Assembly: GCA_003013855.2 (NCBI GenBank) | Contig: PVNU02004166.1 | Location: 62,001 to 126,000 of the forward strand | Length of the DNA: 64,000 nucleotides | DNA from: Liriodendron chinense | Taxonomy: Eukaryota; Streptophyta; Magnoliopsida; Magnoliales; Magnoliaceae | Reading direction: 5' to 3' | In this document: positions 1-11,634 of the stretch, piece after piece | Layout of the letters: every line of letters begins with the position of its first letter | Position numbering within the stretch: position 1 is the first letter of the stretch | Notes under the pieces: model-generated | Databases searched by the model: none | The model's input: the letters and a program-made list of their open reading frames with translations, nothing else | What the model was told of the DNA's origin: nothing | Position numbers and translations under genes: made by a program

Positions 1-355
1 CCAAGACCGGTCAACTCACACTATTTCACGACATCCGACCGGTCATGACTGGTCGAGCTAGACAAGTCCGGAAGCCCGTCTGACCATCTATCCGTGGGGG
101 CCCTTTATAACCATCTGGACCTCATTTTAGTCCCCCATTTCTCCATTTCTCACCTCTACTTGGTGCTCCAGCTTCTTCTCTTGCCATCTCCAAGCATCCC
201 TAGGTGATTCTCTCCAAGATTGGAGGTTCCAACCTCATCTACGTTACTCTACACCACTTTCATTCATAGGTAAGGGATTCACTCCCCGGTCTTTCTTTGA
301 TAAATCATTCCCTTTGAATTTTATGAGTGATTTAGGGTGGTTTATAGTGCCTATA
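1..355 (+). mobile_element. LTR remnant with GACCGGTC dyads and TATA box
   Basis: The first ~110 bases carry several copies of the self-complementary core GACCGGTC, followed by a TATA-like CTTTATAACC near 109-118 and a pyrimidine-rich leader up to the ATG at 356. The same layout (GACCGGTC dyads, a 'TATCCGT.GGGGCC' stretch, then TATA) recurs at 2730-3235, where a polypurine tract marks the start of an LTR. I infer that this is the downstream half of the 5' LTR of the element whose 3' LTR starts at 2352. The two copies have diverged strongly after the TATA, so they may belong to related but distinct elements. Confidence 0.5.
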
Positions 356-1637
356 ATGTCTTCCCAAGAGAGTGAAGATGAGCTCCCCTTGAGGCGGAGT
401 GGTCGGTCCAATGCAAAAGCTAAACCTCCTCTCTCCTCCTTTAAAATCTAAGAAAACCCTATCAAAAGGGAAAAGGGCTGCCTCATCCTCCATGCCCCCA
501 CCTCAATCACAATCCTTAGGTCAAAATGTCTCATCCCATCTCACCCATTAGGATGACTTTAAGAATAAAGAGGTGGTGTGTGAAAAATCTGAAAATTTGA
601 ATGACTTGGCCAAATATAATGTCATTTCCATGCTGAAAGCCATCAATTGGGCTCCCGTACTCCACATGGGTGGCCCTGTCCAGTTTGAGGTAGTTAGGAG
701 GTTCTATTCCTCCTGTGTTCATGTCACGTCCTCTCCTCCCTCTTTTAAAGTTGAGGTTGGTGACCGGGTTTACATCTTTACTCTGAACTCCATCTCTCAA
801 TTCATTAGAGTACTGATTGTTGATAAATCTCCTGTTGATTTTTTCAATCTGGATCCTAAGCCTAATGAAGTCATCGCCCAGTTTTCTATGTGGTAGTGGG
901 TCACCTAAATGGGTCGGAGATGCGCTTCAAGCGTCCTCCATGCTGTGGGATTACTGTATACTTCACAACCTATTCTTTTATAATGTGTATCCCAGAAAGA
1001 GCAACAAGGCGGATGTGGGAAATCCTCCATTCTTCCTTTTGGGCATCTCATATGCCAATTTGCTGCAGCTATTAGCATTGTCAGTCCCTCTGATAAGATA
1101 CACAAGCCCATCATTATCAATCACACCATCATTGGACGAATGGAGCTCACCCAGGAGGCCATTCAAAGTCACCACATGCAGGATCAGCAGCATGATCAGG
1201 CGGAGCCATCCCAGCATGAGGCTCTACCCATCTCCACTGGACCTTCTCAGACTTCACCTTTTGCTCCTTCCTCCGATCCTTCCCTTGATCCTCGGTCTGC
1301 TCCAGGTCGATTATATACGCCTCCTCGAGCTTTCTCTCGTCGGAGATCCCCTTCCGTGGATCCTCCATCATTTATCGCTGAGCTACGCCAACATCAGAAA
1401 CGTCTATTTCAGAGACTCGACAGGATCAAGCAGAGCGAGCAGCAGCTCTTACAGGGACAGGTCACTATCCTTGTGCAGCAGGAGGCCATTGTGACTCGCC
1501 TAGCACGGCTTGAGAGGCGGATGGAGATTTGGGAGCGTGCTGCACGTGGAGATGTTCCACCCCCTCGATCTGGGAGATGGATCGAACTACTAGTATCATA
1601 TTTCTTGGTCACAGTTCTCTTTTTGTATGACCAATGA
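356..1637 (+). pseudogene. Decayed plant 'transposon protein' ORF of an LTR retroelement
   Basis: The reading starts at ATG 356 with MSSQESEDELPLRRSGRS, a Ser/Arg-rich leader typical of the plant proteins annotated as 'putative plant transposon protein' (Transposase_32-like). It then changes frame. A block at 573-896 reads as the conserved region (INWAPVLHMGGPVQFEVV, a hydrophobic core, then EVGDRVYIFT). About 897-1139 reads best in another frame (LHNLFFYNVYPRKSNKAD). A Pro/Ser-rich linker and a charged coiled-coil tail (RLARLERRMEIWERA) occupy 1140-1637. At least two frameshifts and one internal stop make it a pseudogene. Proteins of this type lie between the LTRs of non-autonomous plant elements; their function is unknown. 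Placement in that family rests on pattern recognition only. Confidence 0.55.
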
Positions 1638-2335
1638 CACCATCTGGATTTCATGTCCTATTCTTCTATGGGTTTAATATTTACAGACTATATATTTTGC
1701 ACGGATTGATGCATATCGACATTGGGCTGCTTGCCCATTTTACTATCTGTATGGATGATATTTTTGTTCGCTATAGTTATATCTTTTCTATCTTATATGA
1801 GCTCTTGTTCCTTATTGCATATCTGAGGGAGGTTGGATGGTTCGGGCTTTTCGCCCTTATTACATGATTTGTGTTCTTTTCTTTGTCTGGATTACATCTA
1901 GAGGGGTGGTTGGTTGATTGGGCTATAAGCCCTCTATGCTTTAACGATTACTTATATATCTAGCATGTTTAGTTCTTTAAATCTCCTCAGGGTTTCAATT
2001 TTTATATCTTATCCCTATTTCATGTGATTGACATATTTTTGGCACTAGCCTTGCAGCTTTCTTAGGCATATCTTTTTGCTGGCTAACCCCTGTCAATTAC
2101 TGACAAAAAGGGAGAGAATCATTCCACCTAGAAGGTCCGATTATATCTTTTTGCAGGAATTTGTAGGTGCAAGCTTTGAGGGGGAGATTTTGAAGAAAAT
2201 CGAGTCTGTACATGTCCTTCTGTAAAGATCACTATGTATATCTGTATCAACATGTAATTGGATGTAAGTTTCTTTCTGTTTAAGGGTCCATCATGATAAG
2301 GAAGTCGTGATGTGTATAAATGTTTTGTCACACAA

Positions 2336-4236
2336 TTGACAAAGGGGAGATTGTTAGTACACATTATTTTGTCAATTGTCATGTTGGCTGGTCGCGTCCT
2401 ATCGTGTGAGCCCCGGTTGAAGATTTTAAGCTCAAGACTTGAAGATTATGCTTCTTTCCTTGCTCAAGCTCAGGTAGAAACAAGATCTCAGGTAAGTTGC
2501 ATATAGATCGACCTTAGGAATCCCAAAACATCAATAAATGGCGTAATTACCGACCTATCTCAACCCATTCCTTCTCGACCCTATAGCTCAAGTTGATCAG
2601 ACTTAACTTTCCATGGCAGGTGCTAATATCATGATTGAAAACATGTTAAAACATTGGACTCCATGCACCAATCACTTCATACTGAATTCTTGAAGTGATC
2701 AGCTGATGAATTGAAAAGATTCCAAGGAAGCCGACCGGTCATGATCGGTCGGACTGACCCTTCATCTTCGTCCAGCAGCTTTGTCATTTAAATATAATCT
2801 TACTAGACAGGTAGCCGACCGGTCTTGACCGGTCGGTCCAACAGTGCAAGAAAGAACAGCAAGCTTGTTGTATTAAAAACAACAAGACAACCGACCGGTC
2901 TTGACCGGTCGGGCAGCATGGCAAGTCCTGTCCAGCAGCAGTGCTGCATATGTTCTGGCAAGACAGCCGACCGGTCTTGACCGGTCGGTCAGCATTGGAA
3001 AAAATGTCCAGCAGCTTTGCTGGAATTGATTTGGCTGGACAGCCGACCGGTCTTGACCGGTTGGACAGCTTAACACCAGGAGTCCAGCAACCACATCCGA
3101 CCGGTCGGTCAAACCAAATTAGGTCCAGCAGCTTGTATACTCTTTTGACATGTCCGACTGGCTGAGGTCTCTGTCTGACAGGTCGGATGTGACCGTTTTT
3201 TATCCGTTGGGGCCATCATTTAGGGCTCTATAAAGCCATATTTCAGAGGCTTTCTTGTTATGCATTCAACACCCATCAAGAGCCAAGTGAGAGAGCCTTT
3301 ACTCACATCTTCCTACCCCCCTTGCTCTTAACTCCCTTGAGTTCATCATTCAAACCTAGCCATTAATGGCTTATCATTGAGTATTCAAAGCTCGGTTTGA
3401 AGTATGAACTCAAGATTTGCAGTCATGGCTGACCTACCTTCGAAATATCATTATGAGGTCTTTTATAGCCAATGAATGCTGAAGTTTGGTAGTTTCCTCA
3501 TAACCATTGCATTGAATAGGCAAGAGGAACTTGACCATCTCTCTCCCAACTACCCGGCATAATCGTACACACATCATTTGCATCGGTAGCTGATCTTGGG
3601 AGCACAAAGAGAAGCTGAAGCACGTGGAGCTGAAGCTACTCATCAAAGGCATTAAATCGGGGCTCAATCGTCTAGGTATGTCTAGTATTTGAGAGTCCAT
3701 TTATTGAATTACTATTCCCTAGATTGGGAAACTCCGGCGGGAGTATACATGGTCGTCCTTGGATTAGGATTGGTGAGAGTTTGAGATCCAAACTCGTCAA
3801 ATCCCTGGATTGGGCCATTGGCGGATGGTAAACGCGGTCTTAGATCATAGGATGTTAAGGTTGATGGTTAACCTGATTTAAAACCACGACTATAGTGAAA
3901 TTCGGTGTTCTCATAGGTTGAGATCGTGAACCGGGAGTGGAGTAGGGAAACCGAACCACTATAAATCGTTGTGCATTGTGAGATTGAATGATTGCTATGT
4001 ATTGAATAGTTTAGTCAATCATGAATGCTAACTGTTTGATGAAATGCCTATGATAGTCTTTTCTTGCAAATTAACCATATATTTGCCTTGAATGTTATTG
4101 TGATAATCATGGTTGGTAAGATCGACTTGATTTAGTCTTAAATTGTAATTGGAAATTCAAAAAGTCCTATTCACCCCTCTCTAGGACATTAGGCATATCT
4201 CCGAGTATCTCTACAAGCGGTAAAACCGAAATTTCA
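2336..4236 (+). mobile_element. Polypurine tract and SIRE/Copia-like 3' LTR with GACCGGTC array
   Basis: A purine tract AAAGGGGAGA (2341-2350) is followed by TGTTAGTACAC at 2352, the usual start of SIRE/Copia-type LTRs. The U3 part (2730-3170) holds repeated GACCGGTC palindromes spaced by CAGCAGC-type linkers. A TATA box, CTCTATAAAGCC, is at 3226-3237. The downstream part carries LTR phrases also seen at 5880-6566 and 10740-11473: 'GGAGTGGAGTAGGGAAACCGAACCACTATA', split here for length at ~3940-3965, and the terminal AAATTTCA at 4229-4236. No internal coding remains to the right. The LTR end is inferred from resemblance to the LTR that precedes the primer-binding site at 11476. Confidence 0.6.
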
Positions 4237-4249
4237 AATAGGGCTATGA

Positions 4250-4440
4250 GTTGTACCATCTCGAGGTCACCCATCATAAAAATACAAGAAGAGGGCTTCG
4301 AGTCGCGCCTTCTCAAGGTCACCCATCATAAGAATACGAGAAGAGGGCCTTGGGTCGTGCCTACCAACAATCGATGTTCTTGTACTCCAGTGGTCACTCG
4401 TTATAAAATACAGAAAGAGGGCCCAGCGTTGCACCACTCG
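4250..4440 (+). repeat. Short degenerate direct repeats (GGTCACCCATCATAA)
   Basis: Two clear copies of a unit beginning GGTCACCCATCATAA lie 52 bases apart (4265 and 4317). A third degenerate copy is near 4392. Each is followed by an AATAC(A/G)AGAAGAGGGC tail. No coding potential is evident, and the stretch 4440-4860 shows nothing recognisable. Confidence 0.5.
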
Positions 4441-4859
4441 ATTAAAAATCCTGACTGTCCTTCAACTCAGACAACCCGAAAGAAAATGGGACATAGACAT
4501 CCGACTTGTTTAAAAACATGGTTTAGTCTATAACAAAAAAACAAATAGGTCTCTAGGACCATGAACTCAAGACCATAATCCCTGGCGGGTTAGTCTTTTA
4601 CCTTTTAATCAAAGGTGATCAACCATTGATGTAATTAAGGGCTCGTGACAAATATCACAGCCTGGAATATAAAAGATCTCAAAATCTCTGGAATAAAATT
4701 CGCCTTACGATATCTCTTATCATGTATACTTTGTGAATACTTATGATTGTCTATGGATGTCTCTATACTAAGAAACTCCCCAGAACAACGAAACACAAGA
4801 AAACCGCCTTGCACATTTTTTATTTTTAACAAAATCAAAATGCCTTTTTGATATATCAA

Positions 4860-6460
4860 AGTATGTCCAGCAAACTTACAACTCTCTAGACAATTTCTTC
4901 GATCTATCAGATTAGTATTTTGATATATCGAAATGGGTGTTTTCGATATATCAGAACACCAGTTCGATATATCAGAATGGGTTTTTTTGATATATCATAA
5001 CACCAGTTTGATATATCAGAATTTATGTCTAACAACTTGCTAAAATCTCTAGAAATATTCTCCAATATATCGAACCGATATTTCGATATATCAAAAATAA
5101 CTCCGATCTATCGAAACCCTATTTCGATATATCAAAGTGACCATTTTTCTACCCATTTTATAACCGTTAGAAATTTTCTTTAAATATGGGAGAGATGGTC
5201 TTTGGGCGAAATGAGAGGGATTTTGAGAAGATAGAAGCTACCACCATTGCTTACCTTTAGAAGCTCTATCCCTAACTCAAACAAGTGATATTCCTTATGA
5301 TTCATCACAAGAATGGAGCATTCAAAGCTCATGATGAAGATGCACTTGTCCCTCTTTTGATCTCTAGAGATTGGATTGTTCTTGATAGTGATATTCATAT
5401 CCAATACTCTATGTTGAGATCCTTGTAGGTGAGACTCTCTTGGCAACCCATTTTCATTAGTTGTAGAGATCTCAGACCTACCCTCCTAGCACCTCGGGCA
5501 TCTCCAATGGAGCATCACATACAAGGGAGCTCATCTTGGAGATGAAGCCTTGTAAAGCAACGGCATCAAAGATCGGGGGAGCACAAGGAAAATCAATTCG
5601 AGCACGGGAGAACAAGAAGAAGCAACCCGAAGCAGCGTTACAATGGGGCTCAAGTCCGACAAGTGTGTTGTCTTTTGTAAGAGTCCATCCACTCTTTTCT
5701 CTGTGGGAATTGAGTGTAGAGTTTGTTTGTCAAACTCAAATTCAGGGTCGTTTGTCGATCCTTGGCTTGTTAGTTGAACCTAAAAGTCTAGGGGCGTTTG
5801 CCGTTCCATGGCATGTTTGTCAGGCCTAAATTCTAGGGACGTTTGTTGTTCCTTGGAATGTTTGTCAGGACTAAACTAGTCTCCAAGGGGGAGCCACCAA
5901 CACAGGTGTGAACATGTAAATTAGGAGGAACCTATAAACTCCCTAGTTGGGTGGATCCGATTTAAAACACATTGGTTAGGAGGAACCAGATTTAAACTCC
6001 TTAGTGAATGCCGGTGTGCTCAAAGGGGTTGAGTACTTGAATTGGGAGTGGAGTAAACCCAAAGTCGAACCACTATACATCATTGTGTCTGTGATTGTAT
6101 TTGAGCACATTTCTTATTATGCATTGTGTTTAATTATTAATTATGAATGCTTAATTAGAATGTATGCTAGGCACTTGATAGGCACATCCACACACATATG
6201 ATATACTTTCATTTTCTTGAGTAGATTTAAGCTTATATGATCCACTCTCATATAGTCTACTTGAGTTGCATAGATTAGGTGCTTGATTAGTTTAATCATA
6301 TGTTAATCTATGCATGTTTAGACTATGATGTTAATTGTTTTAATCATATGTTAGTCTATTAATTGGACCCACTTAGGCTTGGAAGCCGAAGCATTCTTGC
6401 TTACTTAGTTTAAATTGATAAATTGTGTAAGTAAGCAAAAAGAATTTCAAAAGGTACTAA

Positions 6461-6501
<41 letters not shown>

Positions 6502-6566
6502 CTAGGATTTAGCTATAATTTCAATTGCTCCGTTCTTAGCTTCCGCACATATACATAGGTGTCGTA
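4860..6566 (+). mobile_element. Copia/SIRE-like LTR fragment with TTCGATATATC array
   Basis: Roughly a dozen copies of the near-palindrome TTCGATATATC lie at 4900-5145. They are followed by an AT-rich TATA-like site (TTTAAATATGGG, ~5179), then a leader and the U5-type phrases 'GGAGTGGAGTAAACCCAAAGTCGAACCAC' (split, ~6045-6075), 'GAAGCCGAAGCATTC' (~6382) and 'CTCCGTTCTTAGCTTCC' (~6526). The same phrases occur in order in the LTR at 10400-11473, so this is a related LTR. Its start is not determined and no internal domain flanks it. A 35-base poly(C) run interrupts the distal part. Confidence 0.55.
6464..6498. repeat. Poly(C) homopolymer, 35 bases
   Basis: This is an uninterrupted run of about 35 cytosines in the distal part of the LTR. 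At the equivalent place the sister LTR copies have only a short C-rich stretch (ACCCCTCTCTAGGAC at ~4172; CCCCCTTCCAGGAC at ~11383). Slippage expansion or an assembly/base-calling artefact are both possible. Confidence 0.9.
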
Positions 6567-7311
6567 TTAAACTACCAACATAATTTCAGCCTAAAATTTG
6601 GAAAATCAACTTCAAGGACGGAACCTTATTTTAAGTGGTTGGGACATGATCGCAACTCACCCAGTATAGGACAAGTACAACTAGAGACGCGAAAAAATAG
6701 AGGGAGAATGCCCATAATTGAAGCCTAGGAAACTTCGAGGATAAAGTTTGTTTTTACGGGGGGTGGATTGTAATGCCTCAGATTTTTCAGAATTTATGGA
6801 GATTTTGTTTTAATTTTTTTATTCCTATTAATTATCGACCATTAACTTTGAGTTAGGAATAACGGGACATTCGTAGGAGATCTGATAATGGACCCTTTAC
6901 AAACGTTGCTTAGAATATTTCCTAGAACACCACAGAACCATTAGATTTTGTTAAACTCACCGTTTTACGATAATTACGAAAATGTCATTCAATTTAAACC
7001 CCCACTTTCAATAAACTAGTTTCCCGCATTCAGTTTAGCTCGAAACTTTGCAGGAAGCTTATCTAGCACAAAATAATTGTACACATCGAATTTTGGCTCC
7101 CCAATCATAGTACAAGTGGCCCAATCAGAAATCAGCCAATAAACGGCCCACCTTAATTTGGATCTGGTTCATTTTTCTTGTTAGTGGATATTTTTATGCT
7201 GCCCACTTGTTAATCGGAGTAGATGGTCCCGATCCATCTCAATGGAAGCCATGTGCAGTGCACAATCGTAAGTCATCTGTCTGTACAATGACAACATGAA
7301 AAGATTAAAAA

Positions 7312-7345
7312 AAGAGAGAGCGAGAGAGAGAGAGAGAGAGAGAGA
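7312..7345. repeat. (GA)n microsatellite
   Basis: An alternating GA run within the Del-type LTR, ending before ACACACG. It is followed from ~7350 by unassigned GC-richer sequence, and near 7850-7945 by a second, imperfect purine-only stretch. Confidence 0.9.
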
Positions 7346-9200
7346 ACACACGTATTCTTCGCCGTTATCAGCAGCGCACCGACCGACCTAGGTGATCTCC
7401 ACCGTCATCAAGGCTAGGGCACCTGTCCCAATCCAGTCCGTTCATCAGTACCATACACCTCTCCTCCCCAATCCGTTGAAATCTTCCGGCCATCCGTCGA
7501 TCCAACGGCCCGCTCCAAACCACCATTCAAACCTAAAAAAGCCAAGATCAGCTTCATCTGCACCTTTACACTTTCTATGAACCACCCACATTGCTCTCAA
7601 AGCTTCGTGTAGACCCCACCTAACTCCCCAACGGATTTCATGCGCAAGAATCTCTAGAAATTAGTCGACATCCCACTCCAAGCCAGTCAAGGACGCTGCA
7701 AACCCCCACCGATTGTAAAAGACTATAAACCGACAATTCACACCCCCTCTCCACAAGCACCAGATCATGTAGAGAGAGAGTGTACCATGTGGGAGGGGAT
7801 TCCGCACCCATGTTGCTACCATTGCTGGACTTCCATCCCAAGTCGGGAAAGAAGAAAGAGAAAGAAAAGAATGAAAGAAGAAGAAAAGAGAGAAGGAGAG
7901 AGAAAGAGAGAAGAAGAAAGAGGGAGGAAAGAAAAAGAGAGTGGGGGGGCAAGATCGAGTTGAACTGAGTCGACCCAGCTGAGTTCTTTCGATTCAGCCA
8001 CTATGGTGGGAAGTAAGATCGATCCAATGCTAGTTTTGTTTCCTAGATCTAGCCTAAACCCTAAACTTGGGAGTAGTTTTAACCCAAGAGGCTTGTAGTG
8101 TTTCAAATCATATCTAACTACACCCTATTCTCATGTTTTCCATTAAACGATATAGGTTTGGATCTAAGCTCAAGTTTCGTGGTCCTATAGCATCTCAAAC
8201 CACCCAATCCCAAGAAGCGAGGATTCCCTTTAAGCCTAGTTACAATAATATCGGATTATTTGTCAATTCCATGCTTAGAAATTAAGGCTTTGTTGAATGA
8301 TTGCTTAAAACACTTGTTTGTTGAATTCTCTACATTAAAATATGAATTTGGATGAAATATCTTGATGTGTTTATGCTGAATTTTTATAGATGTAGACCTT
8401 GATCTATGATTAAGTGTTTAAAAAAGAAATCATGATTGTATACATGCTTATGTGAAAACTATGTGAAATCTATGCTTGATTTACGATTGTCACATGCTTA
8501 TGATGAACATAATGAATAGTGTGTTCTTTAGTATAGGATTATGTATGTGAATGTTACATTAATGGAAGCCCTTTGCCCCATGAATGATGTAGTCGTATGC
8601 TGGGAAGGATTGACCAGTATGGGTTGTATTGTATTGCATGGTATGTTTTATTGGCAAGACCATGTGTGCGATATTTTTCAGAATTACCAAGGATACAAGT
8701 TTGGTTGTATACCTATGAGAGATCCATGTGAAGTTAAGGTTATTTATGTTTCATGTGTCATGACTTGGATGCGTACGACTCTTCATGGTGGGCCCCTTTG
8801 GAGGGAATTGTTATTCTACGTCATGGTGGATCATGGGATGGGGTAAAGAGCGACCATTGGTCGTAGACATCATTAAGTTGGCTGGATTCTAAATTTACAT
8901 AATTAAAGGTGAAAATAATAATGCATTCATTACCCCTTGGGCAAAGAAAGTGTGCATGAGGCCCGTTTCTCTCGCTATCTAGTGGAAGTGTACATGAGGC
9001 CCGTTTCACTAGTTGGGTTTTTGGGGGCCAGTGGAAGAGTGATTAAGGCCCGTCCCATGCTTAGAACCTCTGGTGACTAGTGGCTAGTGAGAAGAGTGGT
9101 GTATTCATATCTCATTTAGTCAAGGTGCCTTATTCAGAGCATTCATATCATGCATCGCATTAAATAATATTTTCTCATGTATGTTTTGTTTGTGTATGAT

Positions 9201-9714
9201 TAGGGTTGTAAATGGTCGGGTTCGGGGCGGGTTTAGCCAAAACCAGACCCGCCCATTTACTAAACGGGTCTGGGTCCAAATTTTAGACCCAGACCCTTTT
9301 ACTAAATGGGCGGGTCCGGGTCGGGTCCGAGTCAACCCATCAGACCCATTTATAAATGGGTCCAGGTCTGGTAGAGGAATATCCACCCAGACCCATTTAT
9401 AAATGGGTCGGGTCTAATGGGTCCGGGTCTGGATCAAGTATGCAAGCATTTTACAAGGCTTAAAACCAGGTTTGGACGGGTCTGGACTGGATGGATCCCT
9501 TAAAACATAGACCAAACCCGCCCACTTACTAAATGGGTTCGGGTCGGGTCGGGTCGGGTCTAATATAAAGGAAACCAGACCCAGACCCGTTTAGCAACTG
9601 GGTCTGTTCTTGGACCCAGACCCATACCATTTAACAATGGGTCGGGTCTGGGTCGGGTCTAAATTGGTTGGGTCCGGGTACCCCATCGGGTCTGCTGACC
9701 CATTTACAGCCCTA
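9201..9714. mobile_element. hAT-like MITE (TAGGG.TGTAAATGG family), copy 1
   Basis: Terminal inverted repeats are TAGGGTTGTAAATGG (9201) and CCATTTACAGCCCTA (ending 9714). They match over 15 bases with one difference. A perfect 8-bp target duplication, TGTATGAT, lies at 9193-9200 and 9715-9722, the length expected of hAT transposons. The 514-bp interior is dense in GGGTCGGGTC / GACCCAGACCC words and encodes no transposase, so it is non-autonomous. It is inserted in the Del-type LTR. A second copy in opposite orientation is at 24836-25277. Confidence 0.85.
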
Positions 9715-10389
9715 TGTATGATTATTATACTTAGATATTATTGTGCTAATCTTAAGGAGTAACCATCACTGAGTTGATCGCGAGCAACTTACGTCCTCCT
9801 GGGATGGTGTTTTAAAACACCAACCGATATTGCAGGTGACGATCCAGTAGATTAGCCCGATTTGCAGGGTGAGGAATATGAAGGTTCGTGGCAGCAAATA
9901 GCAGATAACGAAGCTGAAGCCGTGTGAAGATTGATTTATATCTATTTGTTTCATTCTTTAGGATAATTTTATTTTTGCATAAATTTGAAATAAGTCTCTC
10001 ATGGAGACGGAAAGCGGAACATTATATATTTAGTATGGTTTTAAAACATTATGTTTGAGAACGTAAAGTAGCAAAATATAGGTTGAGAATGTTAATTCCC
10101 ATCATTATGTTATAAATGCCATGAATATGTGAAATAAAAATATGTATGTGAAAATATATCCCTAACATACTCATGTTAACACCCGAAAACTTGGTCCATC
10201 ATGTTGTCCACGAGAGCCAAAATTTTGGGAAATTACATAAGCACGTTATGGATTTAATAAACTATCCCTATTTAACACATGTGAGATAGATTACAAAAAT
10301 TATCTCATATTTCATAGGTTACTTAGCATGATAATCCGAGTATTGAGATTATCGCGAGATAAAAAAAAAATGTTATAGGAAAGCTTGAA

Positions 10390-11473
10390 AGGTAGATGTT
10401 CACCTTGGAGTCAAAAGCCCTCGACCTGGATATAGCCATAGCATAAGAAATTTGGAAAAAAAAAAATGCTCTAACTTAAATTTGGAGCTGAGGCATTGCC
10501 AATGCATCAATAATAAAGATCGAGGGAGTATAAGGAGCTTATTCAAGCACAGGAGAGCTATAAGAAGCGATTCAAAGTGGCCCTACAAAAGGGAATCAAT
10601 ACAACAAGTTGTTAATTGTAAGATTCCGGTCATACTCTTTCCTTTAGTAGGTTAGACTGTGAGAGTTTTTAACCAAACTCAAACTAAGTTCTTATGTAGA
10701 ACATTTGCTCTTTAGTAGAGCTTAAATCTAGTTTCTAAGGGGAGCCTTCGGCGAGAGTATACATGAAGTTCTTGTGTAGGACCTTAGCTCTTGTGTAGAG
10801 CTTAAATTCAGGTTCCTATGCAGGACCTTAGCTCTTCTATAGAGCCTAAATTGTCAAGTCTCTAAGGGGAGCTATCGACACAGATGTGTACGTGTTTCAC
10901 TAGCATGGGTGCATGCGTGCAGGTTGAGAGGTGAACCTGGAAAACCTTCATTTGGGTTGAGAGGTGAATCCATTGTAAAAACTTTTATTATACGTTGAGA
11001 TGTTAACCTAATTTAAAACCTCCGTTTAGTGAAATCTAGTGTACTCATGAGTTGGGTACGACAACCGGAAGTAGATTGGGAAAATCGAACCACTATACAT
11101 GCTTGTGTTTGTGATTGATTTGAGTATATTGTTATTCTAGCATTGTTAGTTTAATTATTAATTATATGAATGCTTGAATGAAATATATGTTATGGACATG
11201 ATAGGTAGATTCACACACAAGATATATTTTCACTATTTAGACTAGTGGTTTAATTACTATATCATTTGTAGTCTATCTGATTAGACTCACTTATCTTGGA
11301 AGCCGAAGTGTTAATGTTTTAATTCAGTTTAATTACTGTTAGTTTTAATGAAGGCATGAACTCCATAAGGTCCTAATCAGCCCCCTTCCAGGACTTAGCC
11401 ATATTCTAGTAGCTTCGCTCTTAGCTTTTGCAAAGTGCAAGTGCCTCTAGGGCGAGTAAAAGGTGAAATTTCA
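10390..11473 (+). mobile_element. 5' LTR (truncated) of a gag-only Copia/SIRE-like element
   Basis: The distal two thirds of an LTR ends in AAATTTCA at 11466-11473, directly before a primer-binding site. Phrases such as 'GGCATTGCCAATGCATCAATAATAAAGATCG' (split, ~10490-10520), 'CCGAACCACTATACATG' and 'GAAGCCGAAGTG' are shared with the LTR at 4860-6566. The U3 start (a TGTTAG as at 13356) is missing, so the left side is truncated near 10390. Confidence 0.65.
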
Positions 11474-11475
11474 AT

Positions 11476-11488
11476 TGGTATAAGAGCC
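11476..11488 (+). other. Primer-binding site (initiator Met-tRNA type)
   Basis: TGGTATAAGAGCC lies three bases after the LTR terminus. The usual plant Copia site complementary to initiator Met-tRNA is TGGTATCAGAGC, so there is one change (C to A). It fixes the orientation and the LTR boundary. Confidence 0.8.
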
Positions 11489-11634
11489 AAGTTACTCTGA
11501 TAAGAGCGGCTCTCCAAGTACCCCTTCTTGATATTCAACTTTCAATTAATATTAGCACGGTTAATCTATTAGAGTAAGTGTGAATTGCTCTTGAAGGACT
11601 TAACCGTCTGGAGTAAATCTTAAGGAGTTCTAGC

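Larger units (their letters stand above)
6590..10195 (+). mobile_element. Del/Tekay-type Ty3/gypsy 3' end and long LTR
   Basis: The end of a gypsy internal region (6590-6755: decayed polyprotein tail, then 'AACTTCGAGGATAAAGTTTG') leads to a purine-rich tract, ACGGGGGGTGGAT (6756-6768), and then TGTAATGCCTCAG at 6769. That arrangement is the hallmark of Del/Tekay chromovirus 3' LTRs. Such LTRs are commonly several kb long, consistent with the stretch up to roughly 10195, where a CACCCGAAAACTTGG-like terminus appears. The right boundary is uncertain. The LTR contains a (GA)n tract at 7312-7345, a polypurine stretch at 7850-7945 and a hAT MITE at 9201-9714. No gag or pol is retained here. Confidence 0.55.

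Noticed and set aside
7638..8106. Open frames rich in Ser/Leu/Phe (minus) and Arg/Lys/Glu (plus)
   Set aside because: They are artefacts of a polypurine/polypyrimidine stretch within the Del-type LTR.
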